From positions 12,896,428 to 12,960,427 of the forward strand of contig NC_059480.1 in the NCBI RefSeq assembly GCF_018139145.2: a stretch of 64,000 nucleotides of DNA, read 5' to 3'. The position numbers were made by a program, and so were the translations under genes. The notes under the pieces were generated by a model, which worked only from the letters and a program-made list of their open reading frames with translations, was not told where the DNA came from and searched no databases. Source of the DNA: Gymnogyps californianus (lineage: Eukaryota; Chordata; Aves; Accipitriformes; Cathartidae). This document shows positions 14,004 through 25,494 of the stretch, piece after piece; positions within the stretch are counted from its first letter, which is position 1, and every line of letters begins with the position of its first letter.

Positions 14004-14719
14004 TGTTTTGGGGTAACCTTGATAGGCAGCTAACCCTCACACAGCCACTCACTCACTTCCCCCCCAGTGGGATGGGGGAGAGAATCAGAAGGGTAAAAAT
14101 TAGAAAACTTGGGGATTGAGATAAAGACAGCTTAATAGGTAAAGCAAAAGCTGCATGTGCAAGTAAAGCAAAATAAGGAGTTCATTCACTGCTTCCTATG
14201 GGAAGGCAGATGTTTAGCCATTTCCAGTAAAGCAGAGCTTTACCATGTGTAATAGTTACTTGGGAAGTACAGACCAACATCTGTATGTCTTGGTACAGAC
14301 ATAACTCTGAACATCCCACTCTTCTTCCTTCTTCCCCCACGTTTAATTGCTGAGCATTAAAGTCCTGGTTACTGAGCATTAAAGTCCAGTAATCCAAACT
14401 GCATTATCTTTTCACTCCTACTTAAAACTTTGACTACTACTTAAAACCAGCAACCAGTTAACACCAAACTGGCCATCCCTTTGGTCAGTTGGGGTCAGCT
14501 GTCCCACTGTGTCCCCTCCCAGCTTCTTGTGCACCCCCAGCCTACTTGCTTGCAAGGCAGCATAAGAAACAGAAAAGGCCTTGATGCTGTGTAAGCACTG
14601 ACCAGCAACAGCTAAAATATCCCTGTATTATCAACACTGTTTTGGTCACAAATCCAAAACATAGCACCATACTAGCTACTATGAAGAAAATTAACTCTAT
14701 CCCAGCCAAAACTAGTACA
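14004..14719 (-). mobile_element. Solo long terminal repeat of an endogenous retrovirus (probably class III, ERVL-like)
   Basis: Read on the minus strand the element begins TG at 14719 and ends CA at 14004, 716 bp in all. It is flanked by a perfect 5-bp direct repeat, CCAGT, at 13999-14003 and 14720-14724, which is the target-site duplication left by integrase. The sequence resembles an LTR family I know from bird genomes; its minus-strand start reads like GGTTTTGGCTGGGATAGAGT. A 5-bp duplication with TG/CA ends is typical of ERVL-type (class III) elements; a 6-bp reading (ACCAGT) is possible if the LTR end is shifted by one base. No second LTR, primer-binding site or gag/pol remnant lies next to it, so the internal region was probably lost by LTR-LTR recombination. 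The expected TATA box and polyadenylation signal look mutated (TTTAAT near 14342 and a degraded ATTAAG near 14132), so it is an old, probably silent copy. Family name not verified. Confidence 0.87.
14350..14387 (-). repeat. Short tandem duplication inside the LTR
   Basis: The 16-mer CTGAGCATTAAAGTCC occurs at 14350-14365 and again at 14372-14387, a 22-bp period. It lies where the LTR promoter would be expected, so it may be a small duplicated promoter-proximal block. It could equally be a neutral replication-slippage product after insertion. Confidence 0.75.
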
Positions 14720-14724
14720 CCAGT
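14720..14724 (+). repeat. Right target-site duplication of the solo LTR
   Basis: CCAGT directly follows the terminal CA of the LTR and matches the copy at 13999-14003. Both copies are still identical although the LTR body carries many changes. Confidence 0.85.
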
Positions 14725-17439
14725 GATTTGCTGAACTTGTGTCACTCAGCAAGTGACCAATGAATCACCAATGCAATTTAGAGTTCATCATGATTTGCTT
14801 TACTTTGTATATGATAGCAAAGATTTCTATTGTCCTTGCCACTGTCTTCTGTGACTGCCTTGATCCCATAGAACAACAAGTCTTGTAGCAACACCTTTGT
14901 TTCTATAAACTAGAACTTTTAAACCACCTTACAAAAATCTGGTGCAGTCAAAGATGGTAAGATCAAAGTCCCACTGAACCTTCTTTTTGCATATTTTGTG
15001 AGTTGTTTTGATGCACAGAAGCATGTGTGTAGTGGAGAATATGAAGCCAAATAAACAGGGAAAAGGAGTCATGTATCTTATTATGAGCCGTCTTCTGAAA
15101 TAGAATACTAATATTTGATAAAAGTTAATCAGTATTAATGTGATTTACTTGTTTGTCTACTCTCCACCATTACTTCCACTTTTTTCAACACGTTTTTCCT
15201 CTGCAATTTGGTTTTAAACTCACAAATTCCCACAACTATTCCCATCTTTCATCATTGGCCCAAATGTAGCCAAGAAGTTGCTCATAATTCTGCTGTTTTA
15301 CTAGCATGTCACTTTTAATGAAATATGATTCCCCATTGTCTAGCCATACTTTCCTCTTACTGTTTCCAGGACTATGTTTCTGTGTAGAGGTCATAACTTT
15401 TAGAACTGTAAATTCTAAAAGTTGTTTTTTTTCCTGTGACTTTTTTCTGTGCAATTTCTATGCCTCTAAGCCAATGCTAGTTACTGTGTGTTTGTAGAAT
15501 CTCTTCAGATGTACATAAGGTGCATATAGGTGAAACAAGACATGTTAAGTCGACTCTGCATACATTGAAGTCAATGGGGATAACTCTTGGAAGCAGAATT
15601 ACTCATCTACTTAATTTTTTTGCAAGATTGAAACCTAAGATTACAGCAATTATTTTAAGCCTTTCTTTTTGTGTCAGTTAATGTTGAGCAGGCTGAAGTT
15701 ATTTATTTTTTTAGGGTGAATAAGCAGTTAGCTTCTAATGGGTGGAATGGGGGAGGGAAGGGATAATTTTGTGACCCAGATTTTGAGAGAGTTGTTTTTT
15801 TAGAGGAATTGGGAACCTTACTTTATAAATATTTATTTTTCTTTTAGCTTATATTTTTTAATGTAGCTGCAGTGGAATTTTCTGTTTGATTGTAAGGAGA
15901 TAACCATGTTAGGAAGCTGCTTGCCAGACTCCACCAGAGAACTTGCTCATCAGGTTTTCTGTCCAGTCAGCATGGTTTCAAGTGTCACAAGTGCCAGAAA
16001 GCATGTTAGCTCAGTCTAAGTTTGTAAGAAGTAAAGTACTATAATGCCTTTTATTTTCTGACATGAGTAAATGCAAAAGTTCAGTTTAGTCCGTAGTCTG
16101 TAGCTTCATTAAGTCATTAACTGGGAATGCAACAGCTCTGAGCTGCACAGTTCTAGATGGAGCATGTAGGTAGCGAAAAGTTGCCTTTGATGTCTATCTT
16201 TGGGTACTTGCCTGCTAGGGATGTGGGTGAGAGCTGCCATCACCATGGTGGTGACTATTGATGCTGCTCTTCACTATCTTGAAGAAAGAACTAGAACAAT
16301 AATTTCCTCATCTCAATTACTGTGGGGCAGGGTCATTAACATGGAAAACCTTGGTTTAGCTATACCATGGACCCTTCCTACTCATTCATTCAGCAACCTG
16401 GTAAAGATGTATATAGGCTATGTGCATCCTAGCATGGCAGTAGCAGAAACTGGAAATATTATGAATGCAGATGAAGTATGAAATGCACAAAGTATGATAA
16501 TGTTAGCTTACAAAAACTAAGGCATAACCTATGGTTATCATAGGTATAAACAAAACTAATTTATTTTTCAATTTGGGCAATACAGAATTTACTACTTTTT
16601 ATTGTCCAGGCTGGAACAACACTTGGGTTAATTTTCTTTCTTTTCAGTTTTCATTAGCCCATAATAATGATGGTTCCATGTCAAACAATAAACAGTGCTG
16701 TTGCCAATTACTTTTGGTTTTTTTTTTTCTTACACCGATATAAAGAGTGAAGGTAATTTTAGTTTTAATTTTTGTTCATGCTTAGTGATCTTGACTAGCC
16801 AAAGCCTTATGTCCCATTTAATTCTGAGTCAAGGACTGGGCTCAGTCATGTCTGTGAAAACTTGTCAGCTTTCCAGCCATTCATCTTCACAGCCAAGGAG
16901 TAGGAAAAATGTCTGCAGCTGAATGCTGCTCCTCCTCCAGATTGCTTTTGTCTCTTGTTTTACAAAACTATCCTCATGCAACACACTTAGGCTGTGACGT
17001 AGTGATAACTCCAGTGAGGCTTTCTCGGTTCTAAGTCATTATTGCCTATTATAGTCTTCCTGCCTCAAGAGCTGTTCTAATTATATATAGAGAACTGGCT
17101 TTTCATAAAAATAGACATACAAATCGGAGCATGCATAAACTTTCATAAGGAAAAAAACAAGCTTTTGTCACTTGCTATTAATTTCCACCATATGCCTGCT
17201 GTATAAAGGGATTCATGGTTTTGATTTCCTACAGTTAGATTCTTCTAAGTTATAGTTCTGTTTTTCCCATTCATAGCAATAGATATGAAATGGTCATGCT
17301 CAAATGCCAAAATAATCATTGCTGGTTTATAGTTATTGAAGGATTTGTTGTTTAAATGATATATTAGTTTCCTTAAGAGTTCAAGGAATGCTTTAGGTAG
17401 TAGTCTTTATTAAAGAAAAGGAATAAATGGAAAATTTAA

Positions 17440-17720
17440 ATTGCCATTGAATGCCTGTGGAAGAACAGGCATCTCTGAACAACGTATTATTTTAGCTGTG
17501 ATGTAGAAGTGCATTCTTTCCAGCTGGGAAGAATGTTAATGATGCCAATTACCCACTTTATGATAATGAATGAGGAAGGCTGGAATGCAGGATTCTTCTT
17601 CTGATGATGATATGGCTGCATGAGTGATGTTCAAATAACTTTCAGTAAGATCCATATTATAGGGCTGATTTTTAAACAATGCAATTCATTCCCTTTCATT
17701 CTATTTTTCAAATGAAAGTG
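17440..17720. promoter_or_regulatory. Candidate regulatory element (homeodomain-like motifs)
   Basis: A unique segment with TTAATGA (17536-17542), CAATTA (17546-17551) and TTTATGA (17558-17564) close together, plus the 8-bp inverted repeat at 17451-17472. No repeat family was recognised. Weak, motif-based suggestion. Confidence 0.22.
17451..17472. repeat. Perfect 8-bp inverted repeat
   Basis: ATGCCTGT (17451-17458) and ACAGGCAT (17465-17472) are separated by GGAAGA. It lies at the left edge of a homeodomain-motif-rich unique segment (17440-17720). Stems of this size are expected by chance in 64 kb. Confidence 0.65.
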
Positions 17721-18322
17721 TTAGAAGGTCAGATAGTATATCTATTGGCAGGGGGAGGGGAGGAATCCATAAATGATGAGTATTCATTTAAGTGATATGG
17801 CAAGTGGCATGAGGAAATACTGGCAGTAAGGATATTCTGCGGAAGAAGCATTGGTTTGTGGTATTGGCAATGATGCTTGCTCTTTGTAGCAAGACTGTGC
17901 CAGAAGTTCCCAGCAACGGGGGAGGTGCACACTTCTCCCCCAGGTGACCAAGAGGCTCTAGGCTGGATGAATTGTTGTGGCAGTCCATAAACTCTTCAAA
18001 GGCTGCAGTGTTGGTATTGCTGATGTAGCCTCTCAAGTGTGTATCTTCTTATCTCTCTTCAACCTATCCTTTGGTACGGTGGATAAATCAAACAGTAGTT
18101 AGGAGACTGCAAAGCTTAATGTCCTCCCAAGAATAAGTTAACTGATCTTGAGACTTCTTACATGGAGAAAAGCTCTGCTGAATGGCACAAAAGTTTTGCT
18201 TATGGAAACTGGTGAAGCTCCATTGCACTAAAATATACTGGCTTTAAACTTAAAATATACCCATGTTCCACATGAGGTTGTAGATTATTTTGTAGTCTCC
18301 TGCCTGCTGAGAGGGAAGTACA

Positions 18323-18354
18323 AACCCTCTGACTGCAGAAAGTGTCAGAGGGTT
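18323..18354. repeat. Perfect 11-bp inverted repeat
   Basis: AACCCTCTGAC (18323-18333) and GTCAGAGGGTT (18344-18354) are perfect reverse complements separated by a 10-nt loop (18334-18343). Pairing does not extend beyond 11 bp, which is too short for a typical pre-miRNA. There is no adjacent T run that would suggest a Pol III transcript. Confidence 0.8.
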
Positions 18355-20014
18355 GGGGAAAGACATCAAAAGTAGAAACTTCTCATCACACATGGAAAAC
18401 CAGTTTGAGAGAAGCTTGAACACAAGAAGTAAAGGAAGGAAGTAGTATATGTCTCTCTGCTATCACGGTGGTTATGCACACAACACTGCATTTCAAATTT
18501 AGGAAGAGTATGTTAGTGTGGGCTGCACTGATCAAATTAAAAGCAGAAACCATAGAAATATACTGTAAAACTTGATTAAGCATTGTCTCGTATTCCCCAG
18601 CCTGCCTACTGCCAGAACAACGTGTTACAAATTGAGTGCTTGAAAAATCCCATACATTGTTCCTCTGCTGAAAACCTCCCTGACAAATTCTTCCCCTGAG
18701 CGAGAGTTCACTAGCAAATTCCAGTAATGCTCTGGCTAGTTGTCTGTCTTGTAAACTTGTCTCTTAACCCTTGAACTCTGCTGTTTCTAATTTCAGCTGA
18801 ACATGTGTGACAGGCCAGGGCTGTGGCTCATGAAACCAGCTGTTCTGTGCTAACACTGCAGCTGTGCTAGGCCACCGGGCACTGTCTCTCATTCCTTTTG
18901 ATAAAGAAAATGTTTATTCATGTACTTTAGTCTTGAAGTGGCAGTGTTCATGATGGAGACATGGTGCTACTTGTGTAAGCTTTCCTTTCTTGTGTTCCTA
19001 AGTTTGTTAGAAATGTATGGCACAATTCAGACAAATAGTTCAATAATAAAATGATTCACTTTATAGCCAAACTCCTGCTGGCTGTTGTTTATGTCTAGCT
19101 GCAGCTGAAACTTATCTCTTAAAAAGAAAAAAAGAAAAGGGCAGAAGTGTTGCTTTTCTGTCTAGAACTGGTCAAATGACTCCAGTTTCACAATATTTTT
19201 TTCCAAATAGGAAGTTTCTATTATTGGCATAGCTTTGCTGACAGAGACACTTGTCTAGGGAAGGAAATGACTTAAAATAATGTATGACCTTTCTGTTCAA
19301 AATCCAGCAGAATCCCATACTTATTATTTAGATTTAATAACTAGAGGTATTAAGTTGTATTTGTGCATCATAACACAATTAAGTTCTACAATTATTTAGA
19401 TCTCCTTCTATTCTTGGTAAGTTATCTGTAGCTTTGCTGCTTTCTATGAAAGAAAAGATAGGAGAATTGAAATTTTTTCTTCTGCATTTTTTCTTTATTT
19501 CTTTTGGCATTTGGTAAATTGAGTTTAATAAGTAGCTGTATTCTTCTGCAGATCAACTTCTTTCTTATTCTAGCTCATGACTCAGCTGTATTTCCAAAGA
19601 CTGCATCTGGTGTGCATAGTCCCCCCACCTCCCAGAGTGAAGCATGGTTATAAAGAGAGATCACTTTTCGAAATATGTTTTTAGTTCAGTCGCTTCGAAT
19701 TCTGAGCTTTAATTGGCATGGCCAAATTCAAGTTCATAGCATCCAAATATACAGCAGTGACTCAGTTAAAATTGCACGTACCAAATCTGGCATGTCTAGC
19801 TGCTATTTAATATGCCAATTATTAAACTACTATGTGCTGCCTGTTGCAATAGTCATACTGCCCTCCCTGTTTAATTATGCTGCTTCTTATTTATTTTTAT
19901 TAGAGAGAGAGATGACCACCTCCTTTTCTACTCTAAGTGTATCTTTTTGCATGGAGGCAGGCAGTGAGGCAGGCCCCTCCTCTTGGTGGGAATCTATAAA
20001 TACTTGAAGAACAC

Positions 20015-20060
20015 TTTGGGGTTTTTTGGGGTTTTTTTGTTTGTTTGGTTGGTTTTTTTT
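20015..20060 (+). repeat. GT-only tract with alternating G4 and T6-7 blocks
   Basis: Forty-six bases contain only G and T. It starts with two G4 blocks, each followed by T6-T7, then TTTG/TTGG units and T8. Superficially it is like ciliate telomere units, but it is short and interstitial, so it is most simply low-complexity DNA. Confidence 0.85.
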
Positions 20061-21754
20061 ACTTTTATGCAAAGTCAGGTGTTTTTGTCTCTTTTTTTAT
20101 GGGCAGTCTTGGGGATGAAAACTGTTACAGGCTTAGGAAGAAGACTGTCATTTTGGTTTCTAGCTCTACTTCCTCGCAAGTCTTCATTTTACAGTACACA
20201 CTATCTGCAGAAGAAAAAAAAAACAACCCAGCCTCGTAGAGATCAAGTACTTTCTGATGTTCATGCTGTTGGTAGTCTTTGTGTGCTGCATGTTTTCCTA
20301 GGTCTTCAGATGCCTATTAAGGTCATATGAAGTAGAGAGAAAGGAAAAGGCTGTACTGAAGCTGTTTCAGCTTTCCTTCATGGAGATGAATGAAGAACAG
20401 AAACTGGACAGCAGGGCACAATGGTGGCAGTAGAAAATAACGCTAAAAGGATTTCAGTACTGGTATAAATGAGAGAAACAAACCATAATGAAGCTGTTGT
20501 GCCACTGTATAACAGTAGCTAATATTGACCTGCGAGAAAGGTGTGAGGATCTAATGACCTCAGAATCCTGACTTGCATTAGGAGTAGAAATAGAGTTAAG
20601 CGATAGTGTGATTTCTCTCCTTGCTGCTTGCAAATGAGGGGATTTCCCTTCTACTTCTTACGCATTCACTTTCTTTTCTGCAAGCAACTTCTGTCTTCTG
20701 CTTTCCTTGCATTCAGCCTCTGCCCTAGGTGGCTGATGGTTTTCTGTAGAAATGCTTAAAGCCACACTGCTTATTTAATCTTTGCAAATGTGTAGCATGA
20801 ATCTATGAAGTTTTCTGTTTTAAAATACAAGCCTCCCTTGAAAGTTTTCATGAGTATAGATACAGTGCATTTGAAACCTTGTACCAGATCAATTACCTTT
20901 TTCTTTGTCTGTTTAATGGCAACTTTTTAAAATAATATGCTGTGACATCTTTATTATCCTTTAGTGATGAGGACAGTGAGCACAATAATAATTTTAAGCC
21001 TCAGTAGGTTAATGGAGTTAGGCATGTCACCATACATTATAAAAGCAATCAAAGGTGTTTTTAATGAGCTTCAGTTGAGTGCAAATCCTGGCTTTATACA
21101 GCTCAAAGTAGAGAGCGCCTTTATAACAGAGCATGTCTTACTGCTTTGGAAACCCACTAGAGGAGGAAATTTCATCTTCTGTCACCAAACACAGGCAGTT
21201 TGACTGTACCAGTAAGTCTAAGGTTTGTGTAGAGAAAATAGAAATTGAATGAAGTAGAGAGATATTTGCAGACATATTTTAGTTGGCCACCTTCTTTACA
21301 CTCTCTGTATTTGTCATGGCTGAAAACTATGGCTGAAAGGAAATAAATAGAGTAAGCTCTAGGATTGTTTTGTTATGCCACAAGTTGGATTTTATGTGGG
21401 CAATTCAAGCCAAAGAGAATCTATAAACACTCTTAAATAGTAGTGACAATAGGCCTTTTCCTAGAATACTCATAATACTGTAAGAAAAGTCCTGCTATTT
21501 TAAGTTGACATTCTCCTGAATAGGCTCCTGTTAATTTTGGTTGCTTTACATCAAGTCCCATTTTGCTCTCTTAGGATAGTTATCTCATAAGTGATCCTGC
21601 AGGAATGGCACTGCTCACATGTATCTCCACAATATTTAATGTATTACTTCTGCATTGCAGCTACCACAGTGCTGTAGTGTGCAACTTATTGCTGAGGTCT
21701 GTAGGAGAAATACACAATTCCTGTAGTGCCTAGGTATCTAAAGATTTTGAAGTT

Positions 21755-21840
21755 CTAATCTTGTGACTTCCCCAGGATAATGTGTTTGGAGCTATTTATA
21801 ATCAAAGCTAGGCTCATGCCCTAACACACTAGACCCTTTT
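21755..21840 (-). mobile_element. Possible MIR-like or CR1-L3-associated SINE relic
   Basis: TTGTGACTTCCCCAGGATAA near 21761-21780 resembles the antisense of the MIR-type block AGTGACTTGCCCAGGATCA. GGCTCATGCCCTAACACACTAGACCC further on resembles the tRNA-related end (GCTCTAACCACTAGACC). The two blocks are in the right order and spacing for an antisense ancient amniote SINE. The copy is heavily eroded and the limits are approximate. Confidence 0.45.
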
Positions 21841-22987
21841 TCCTACCTTAGGAAAACAGAGAGATGCCTCTTCCTGAACTTTGTCACTGGACGTGATAAT
21901 GTCTATACCTTGCCAGTTTGCCTTTCCCTATGAGGTCTTATAATGATCCAGCTTCCTTTTTCTAATTCTTCTAACCTAAAATATAAAATTACTCCATCTG
22001 TGGAGAAGGAGGAGAGGAAGAGCTTACTGCTTACTGAAATAACATGCCTTATCTAGTGGCAAGTAATGAAACATCTAGGAGAATGTGTCATCATTGGGTA
22101 GATATTCTTTGATGCTGCTTGCCTCTGCTCTTAAGGCATTAATGCTGCCTGTTTGTTCTGTGTATGTTGTCTCTGAATAATTTTCTGACTAATTTCACAT
22201 GTTTTGGTTCTAGCTTTGTAATTATAGCATTGCAGCCACATACAGATGTGGTGATGGTTGAATTGTTATTCTCCTGTAATTGGGGTGATAAATTCACTTT
22301 CTCTCAAAGCCCTTTTCTGAGATGGTTATAATTTTCTGAATAACTCATTTGTCCTGAAAACTTGTATTACTTGTGTTCCACAAAATGAGATTTTAAAAAT
22401 GAATTCTATCAAAGTCTTTATGCTATTCAGGATTTCCTGACTGTGAAAATTCATGCATTGAGAAAATTATTCAGAAGCTCTCTTTATACTTCACTAAGAT
22501 CATCACCTTTATAACAGTTCAAATTTTACATGTATATAGTAGATTTATTTTGATGCTCAAATTTCATGTGACTGGTGCAGAGGAAGAAGTATGGGTTTAA
22601 AGCCCAGGTTTGGACCATGAGGTTTGGAGGTCAGCAGATTTAAAATGACTTCAAGTGAGAATCTTTCTTAATAGAAACGAGGTCTTACTATGATATTCCT
22701 GGGAAATGATGTGCTCTTCCTTTCTGCTTAAATGTGAAGTCCAGTAGAGTTCACTAGCAACTCATTCTGTACATAATTGCTGACTCCATTTCCAGTGGTG
22801 ACTACATGATAGAAGAGATGGCTTTTCTGCATATTTAATTTCTAATTCAGTTTGGGTGAACACATTTGCTTGTCAATCAGGTCCCTGAGAAATTTTCAGA
22901 TCTTACTGTTCACAGTGTTATTCTCTGTTCTGTAGATGCTGATGATCTGTTATCCACACTCCTGCTAACAGCTCTCTCTGCTCCACT

Positions 22988-23007
22988 CCCCCCCCCCCCC
23001 CCCCCCC
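22988..23007 (+). repeat. Poly-C run, 20 bp
   Basis: An uninterrupted C20, the longest C/G homopolymer in the window, is followed after 13 bp by (TC)7 at 23021-23034. On the minus strand it is a G20 tract able to form a quadruplex. Confidence 0.95.
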
Positions 23008-23020
23008 AAATGCCAGCTAC

Positions 23021-23034
23021 TCTCTCTCTCTCTC
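23021..23034 (+). repeat. (TC)7 microsatellite
   Basis: Seven TC units, just downstream of the C20 run at 22988-23007. Confidence 0.9.
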
Positions 23035-23501
23035 AAATTTTCCAGTTAATTAACTTAATTAGGTTAAATCATGGTCTTGGAGGCTGTGATACTGAGGAAC
23101 CTTTTCTTGGCAGTTCTTTTTCTCTTGAGCGGTTCCTGTGCCTGTTCTTCCTGCTTCCCACCACTTGTTTTCACTGCTGCAGCACATTGTAAATCTGGAT
23201 ACGTGTAAGTCAAAGAATCTCTCCTGCCTTTTTTAAAACCCCGAGCAATTCGCAGTTCAGGTTCACAGAGAAGCCCCACAAATGGTTACTTTGGCAGAAC
23301 TAAAGGTGACAGCGAACGGGTGAGTGGACAGGAACTCAAGGCTAGCGGCAGGGAAAGGGGAAACAAAAGGCTTAGGCTACCATTGCTGCTAAAAAAGAGG
23401 TCCTTATATATTTGAGATCTGCTACTATTCTGTCAGAACTTCTGAAGGGAGGCATACCAAAGCTTGGTGCTTTTTCACAAGGCTTCAGTGGGTTTAATGC
23501 T

Positions 23502-23579
23502 AAAAAACCCCAACCCCCTCCTCCCCAAAAAACCCCGAACAAACCAACAAAAAAACCCCCAAACCAAAAGAAAGAAACC
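23502..23579 (+). repeat. AC-rich low-complexity tract
   Basis: About 78 bases of A6/C4-5 blocks and AAAC units, the complement type of the GT tracts elsewhere. The proline/lysine-rich frame running through it is compositional. Confidence 0.85.
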
Positions 23580-24589
23580 TTGCTTTACAGAGCTCGCAGC
23601 ACTTGACTCCGTCGCTTTCCTCAGCACCGTGTTCTAGTCTGAGTGGAACTGCCTTAAATATTACCACTGAATTGTACCTTGACTTGCTGACTGTTATGCC
23701 ATACACTCACGAACATTTTCATGAGTGCCACTGTTGATTTAAGCATCCCCCTTCCCTTTGCTGATGGCACTGGGGAATCATCATGGCCCGTGATGAAACT
23801 TTCGTTCATGTGGTTGCACAGTGAACATGTGCAAGTTAATCTCTTTAATGCATGGCACAATTGAGAGGATAAAAAGAATGTAGAAAGGGACTACTCAAAC
23901 TGGCACTGCCACTGGAAGAAGTGCTCACACAACTACACCTGTAGTTGTTTCTTGCTGGGGGTACTTGGCCTCCCCAGTAATTCTATTTTTCAGTTCTTTC
24001 AAATGAATAGCTATATATAATGATTAATTTAAAATAACAAAATTGATCACTTTTGACTGGTGAAGTTTAGAAGTTTGACTTTATCTTGGAGCTGATCTAC
24101 CTTTGAGTTTTGCAAGTATAATAATGCTATTTGGGAGTATGGGTATGTGTGTGTCATGAGGTAGAGTCTCCATTCCTCACCTGAGTAATAGCCCTAGCAC
24201 ATATAGCTGCTTCAGTCGATGCTCTAGTGTATGCCTAAGTATACCAACAGCCTTTTGAGACTTCTGTGTTGTGTTTAGAGGCTTGTATAAGCTATTCTAA
24301 CAAGGGTTGATGAAAAACACTCTTCCTTGAAAGTAGCTGTGGGAACTTTTAAGGAAATCAATGGGAGCTATCACCCACAAGAAAGGCACAGGTAACATAG
24401 GTAGCAAGTTTTCTTGAGGGTTTGTTTTGTGGTGATATGTCTTTCTGTAAAGCACAGCAGTGAAGTCAATGAAAATGAGACAAAAGAGAGCAAATAACTG
24501 TTTGGTATGGAAGACATGAACAAAAACTTATGCCTACATTTCTTCTCCCAGCGCTGGCTTCAGCAAGTTTATTCCAATCTCTATAAATC

Positions 24590-24760
24590 CCTACAATATG
24601 GGTGGAATTGAAGTTAAAAACCATATTGCTTAACAACAAGATTAGTGGTATTTACCCTCATTACCTGGGCCCTGTCAATGTTGCTGGGTCACCAAGTCAT
24701 CACTGTGTTTGATTATACTGCGCTGAGACTAATTACGCTGTTGTACAGAGCAACTGGAGG
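24590..24760. promoter_or_regulatory. Candidate conserved regulatory element (homeodomain motifs)
   Basis: A unique, non-repetitive segment containing GATTAG (24640-24645), CTGTCAA (24672-24678), GATTA (24711-24715) and TAATTACGC from 24730. It has balanced composition and no low complexity, unlike its surroundings. It lies about 750 bp before the CpG-enriched segment at 25495. Inference from motif content only. Confidence 0.3.
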
Positions 24761-24973
24761 CTAAAAAAGGGAGCTGTTTCTTAGAGCTACGCTGTTTGTA
24801 TATACACATACCCGAAGGCAGAAAAGCTTTTAATGTTAGCTGTGCTTTGTGACTTGCTGGATGAGCACCACTCGGTGGTCTCTGAAATGCAAACCTGATT
24901 GAGTAGAATATATGCTTGTCTGCAGATGCAAAGCCACAAATCTTTGTTCATATTTTATGTTTCGTGATGGGTT

Positions 24974-25018
24974 GGGGGGGGGAGGGGGCAGTGTGTTTTC
25001 CCTCCCCCCTCCCCCCCC
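24974..25018. repeat. G-tract/C-tract inverted repeat (hairpin or cruciform)
   Basis: The left arm is G9-A-G5 (24974-24988). The right arm is CCC-T-C6-T-C8 (25000-25018). Antiparallel pairing gives about 14 consecutive base pairs, including the internal A:T, around a loop of about 11 nt starting CAGTGTG. Either strand also carries long G runs that could form quadruplex-like structures. Such a site is prone to polymerase slippage and sequencing error, so the exact run lengths may vary. Confidence 0.8.
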
Positions 25019-25494
25019 TTTCACTTCTCTAATGCTAACTCTGAAGTCACTCTAGTTTTGCAAAAAATTAAACATCCACTTCTGGGGGGCAATTTAGAAA
25101 CCTAAATATTTCTTCTGCCAGCTTTCAAGTTCTTAAGTCTTTGTTTACTTTATCTGTGGCCTTCATATATACAATTTTGTCTGCAGTAATGTCTTTGTCA
25201 CGTAATTACACTTAATTTTAAAAAAAGGCTAAATATGGAAGAGTTATTGGGGAATTTTCTTTGTAATTCCTCTCCTCCTTTGCCATATGGTTAGTATCTT
25301 TTTATGCGTAACTGTGGCCTTGGCATAATTGGAAGATTCCTCTGTCCTTGCACTTGCACCTGTTTTCACCAAGGCTGAATTTAACTCTGTGTTTTGTGAT
25401 TTGGGTGTTCTTTGGGAGAAAAGAGTGAAAGGACTTGGACCAATAAACTACAGCAGATTTAGCAACGAGAGGTTAAGACATTATTCTCTCCAGC

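Larger units (their letters stand above)
14725..21754. other. Noncoding unique DNA
   Basis: Holds the 17.4-kb regulatory-looking segment, the 18.3-kb hairpin and the GT-only tract at 20015. CACCATGGTG at 16241-16250 is a perfect 10-bp palindrome. AATAAAA occurs near 19044 but without any recognisable upstream gene. Confidence 0.65.
21841..24589. other. Noncoding DNA with C20 run and AC-rich tract
   Basis: Apart from the low-complexity tracts, 23205-23345 is more CpG-containing than the surroundings and includes GGGTGAGT near 23318, a good match to a 5' splice-site consensus. No exon with a recognisable product precedes it. Confidence 0.6.

Noticed and set aside
8536..14719. A full provirus bounded by the two LTR-like sequences
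   Set aside because: The two pieces are in opposite orientation and the 5.4 kb between them shows no gag, pol or env similarity; the 14-kb LTR has its own target duplication on both sides.
14182..14745. Two minus-strand frames of 67-71 codons
   Set aside because: They lie inside or across the solo LTR, which does not encode protein; one runs past the LTR boundary.
19040..19052. AATAAAA as the 3' end of a gene (also near 40677 and 61717)
   Set aside because: AATAAA hexamers are common in AT-rich DNA, and no upstream coding exon is recognisable.
20015..20060. Interstitial telomere-like repeat
   Set aside because: Only two G4 blocks, and no TTAGGG units as expected for vertebrates; low-complexity GT tract.
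23412..23606. Proline/lysine-rich frame
   Set aside because: Produced by the AC-rich low-complexity tract.
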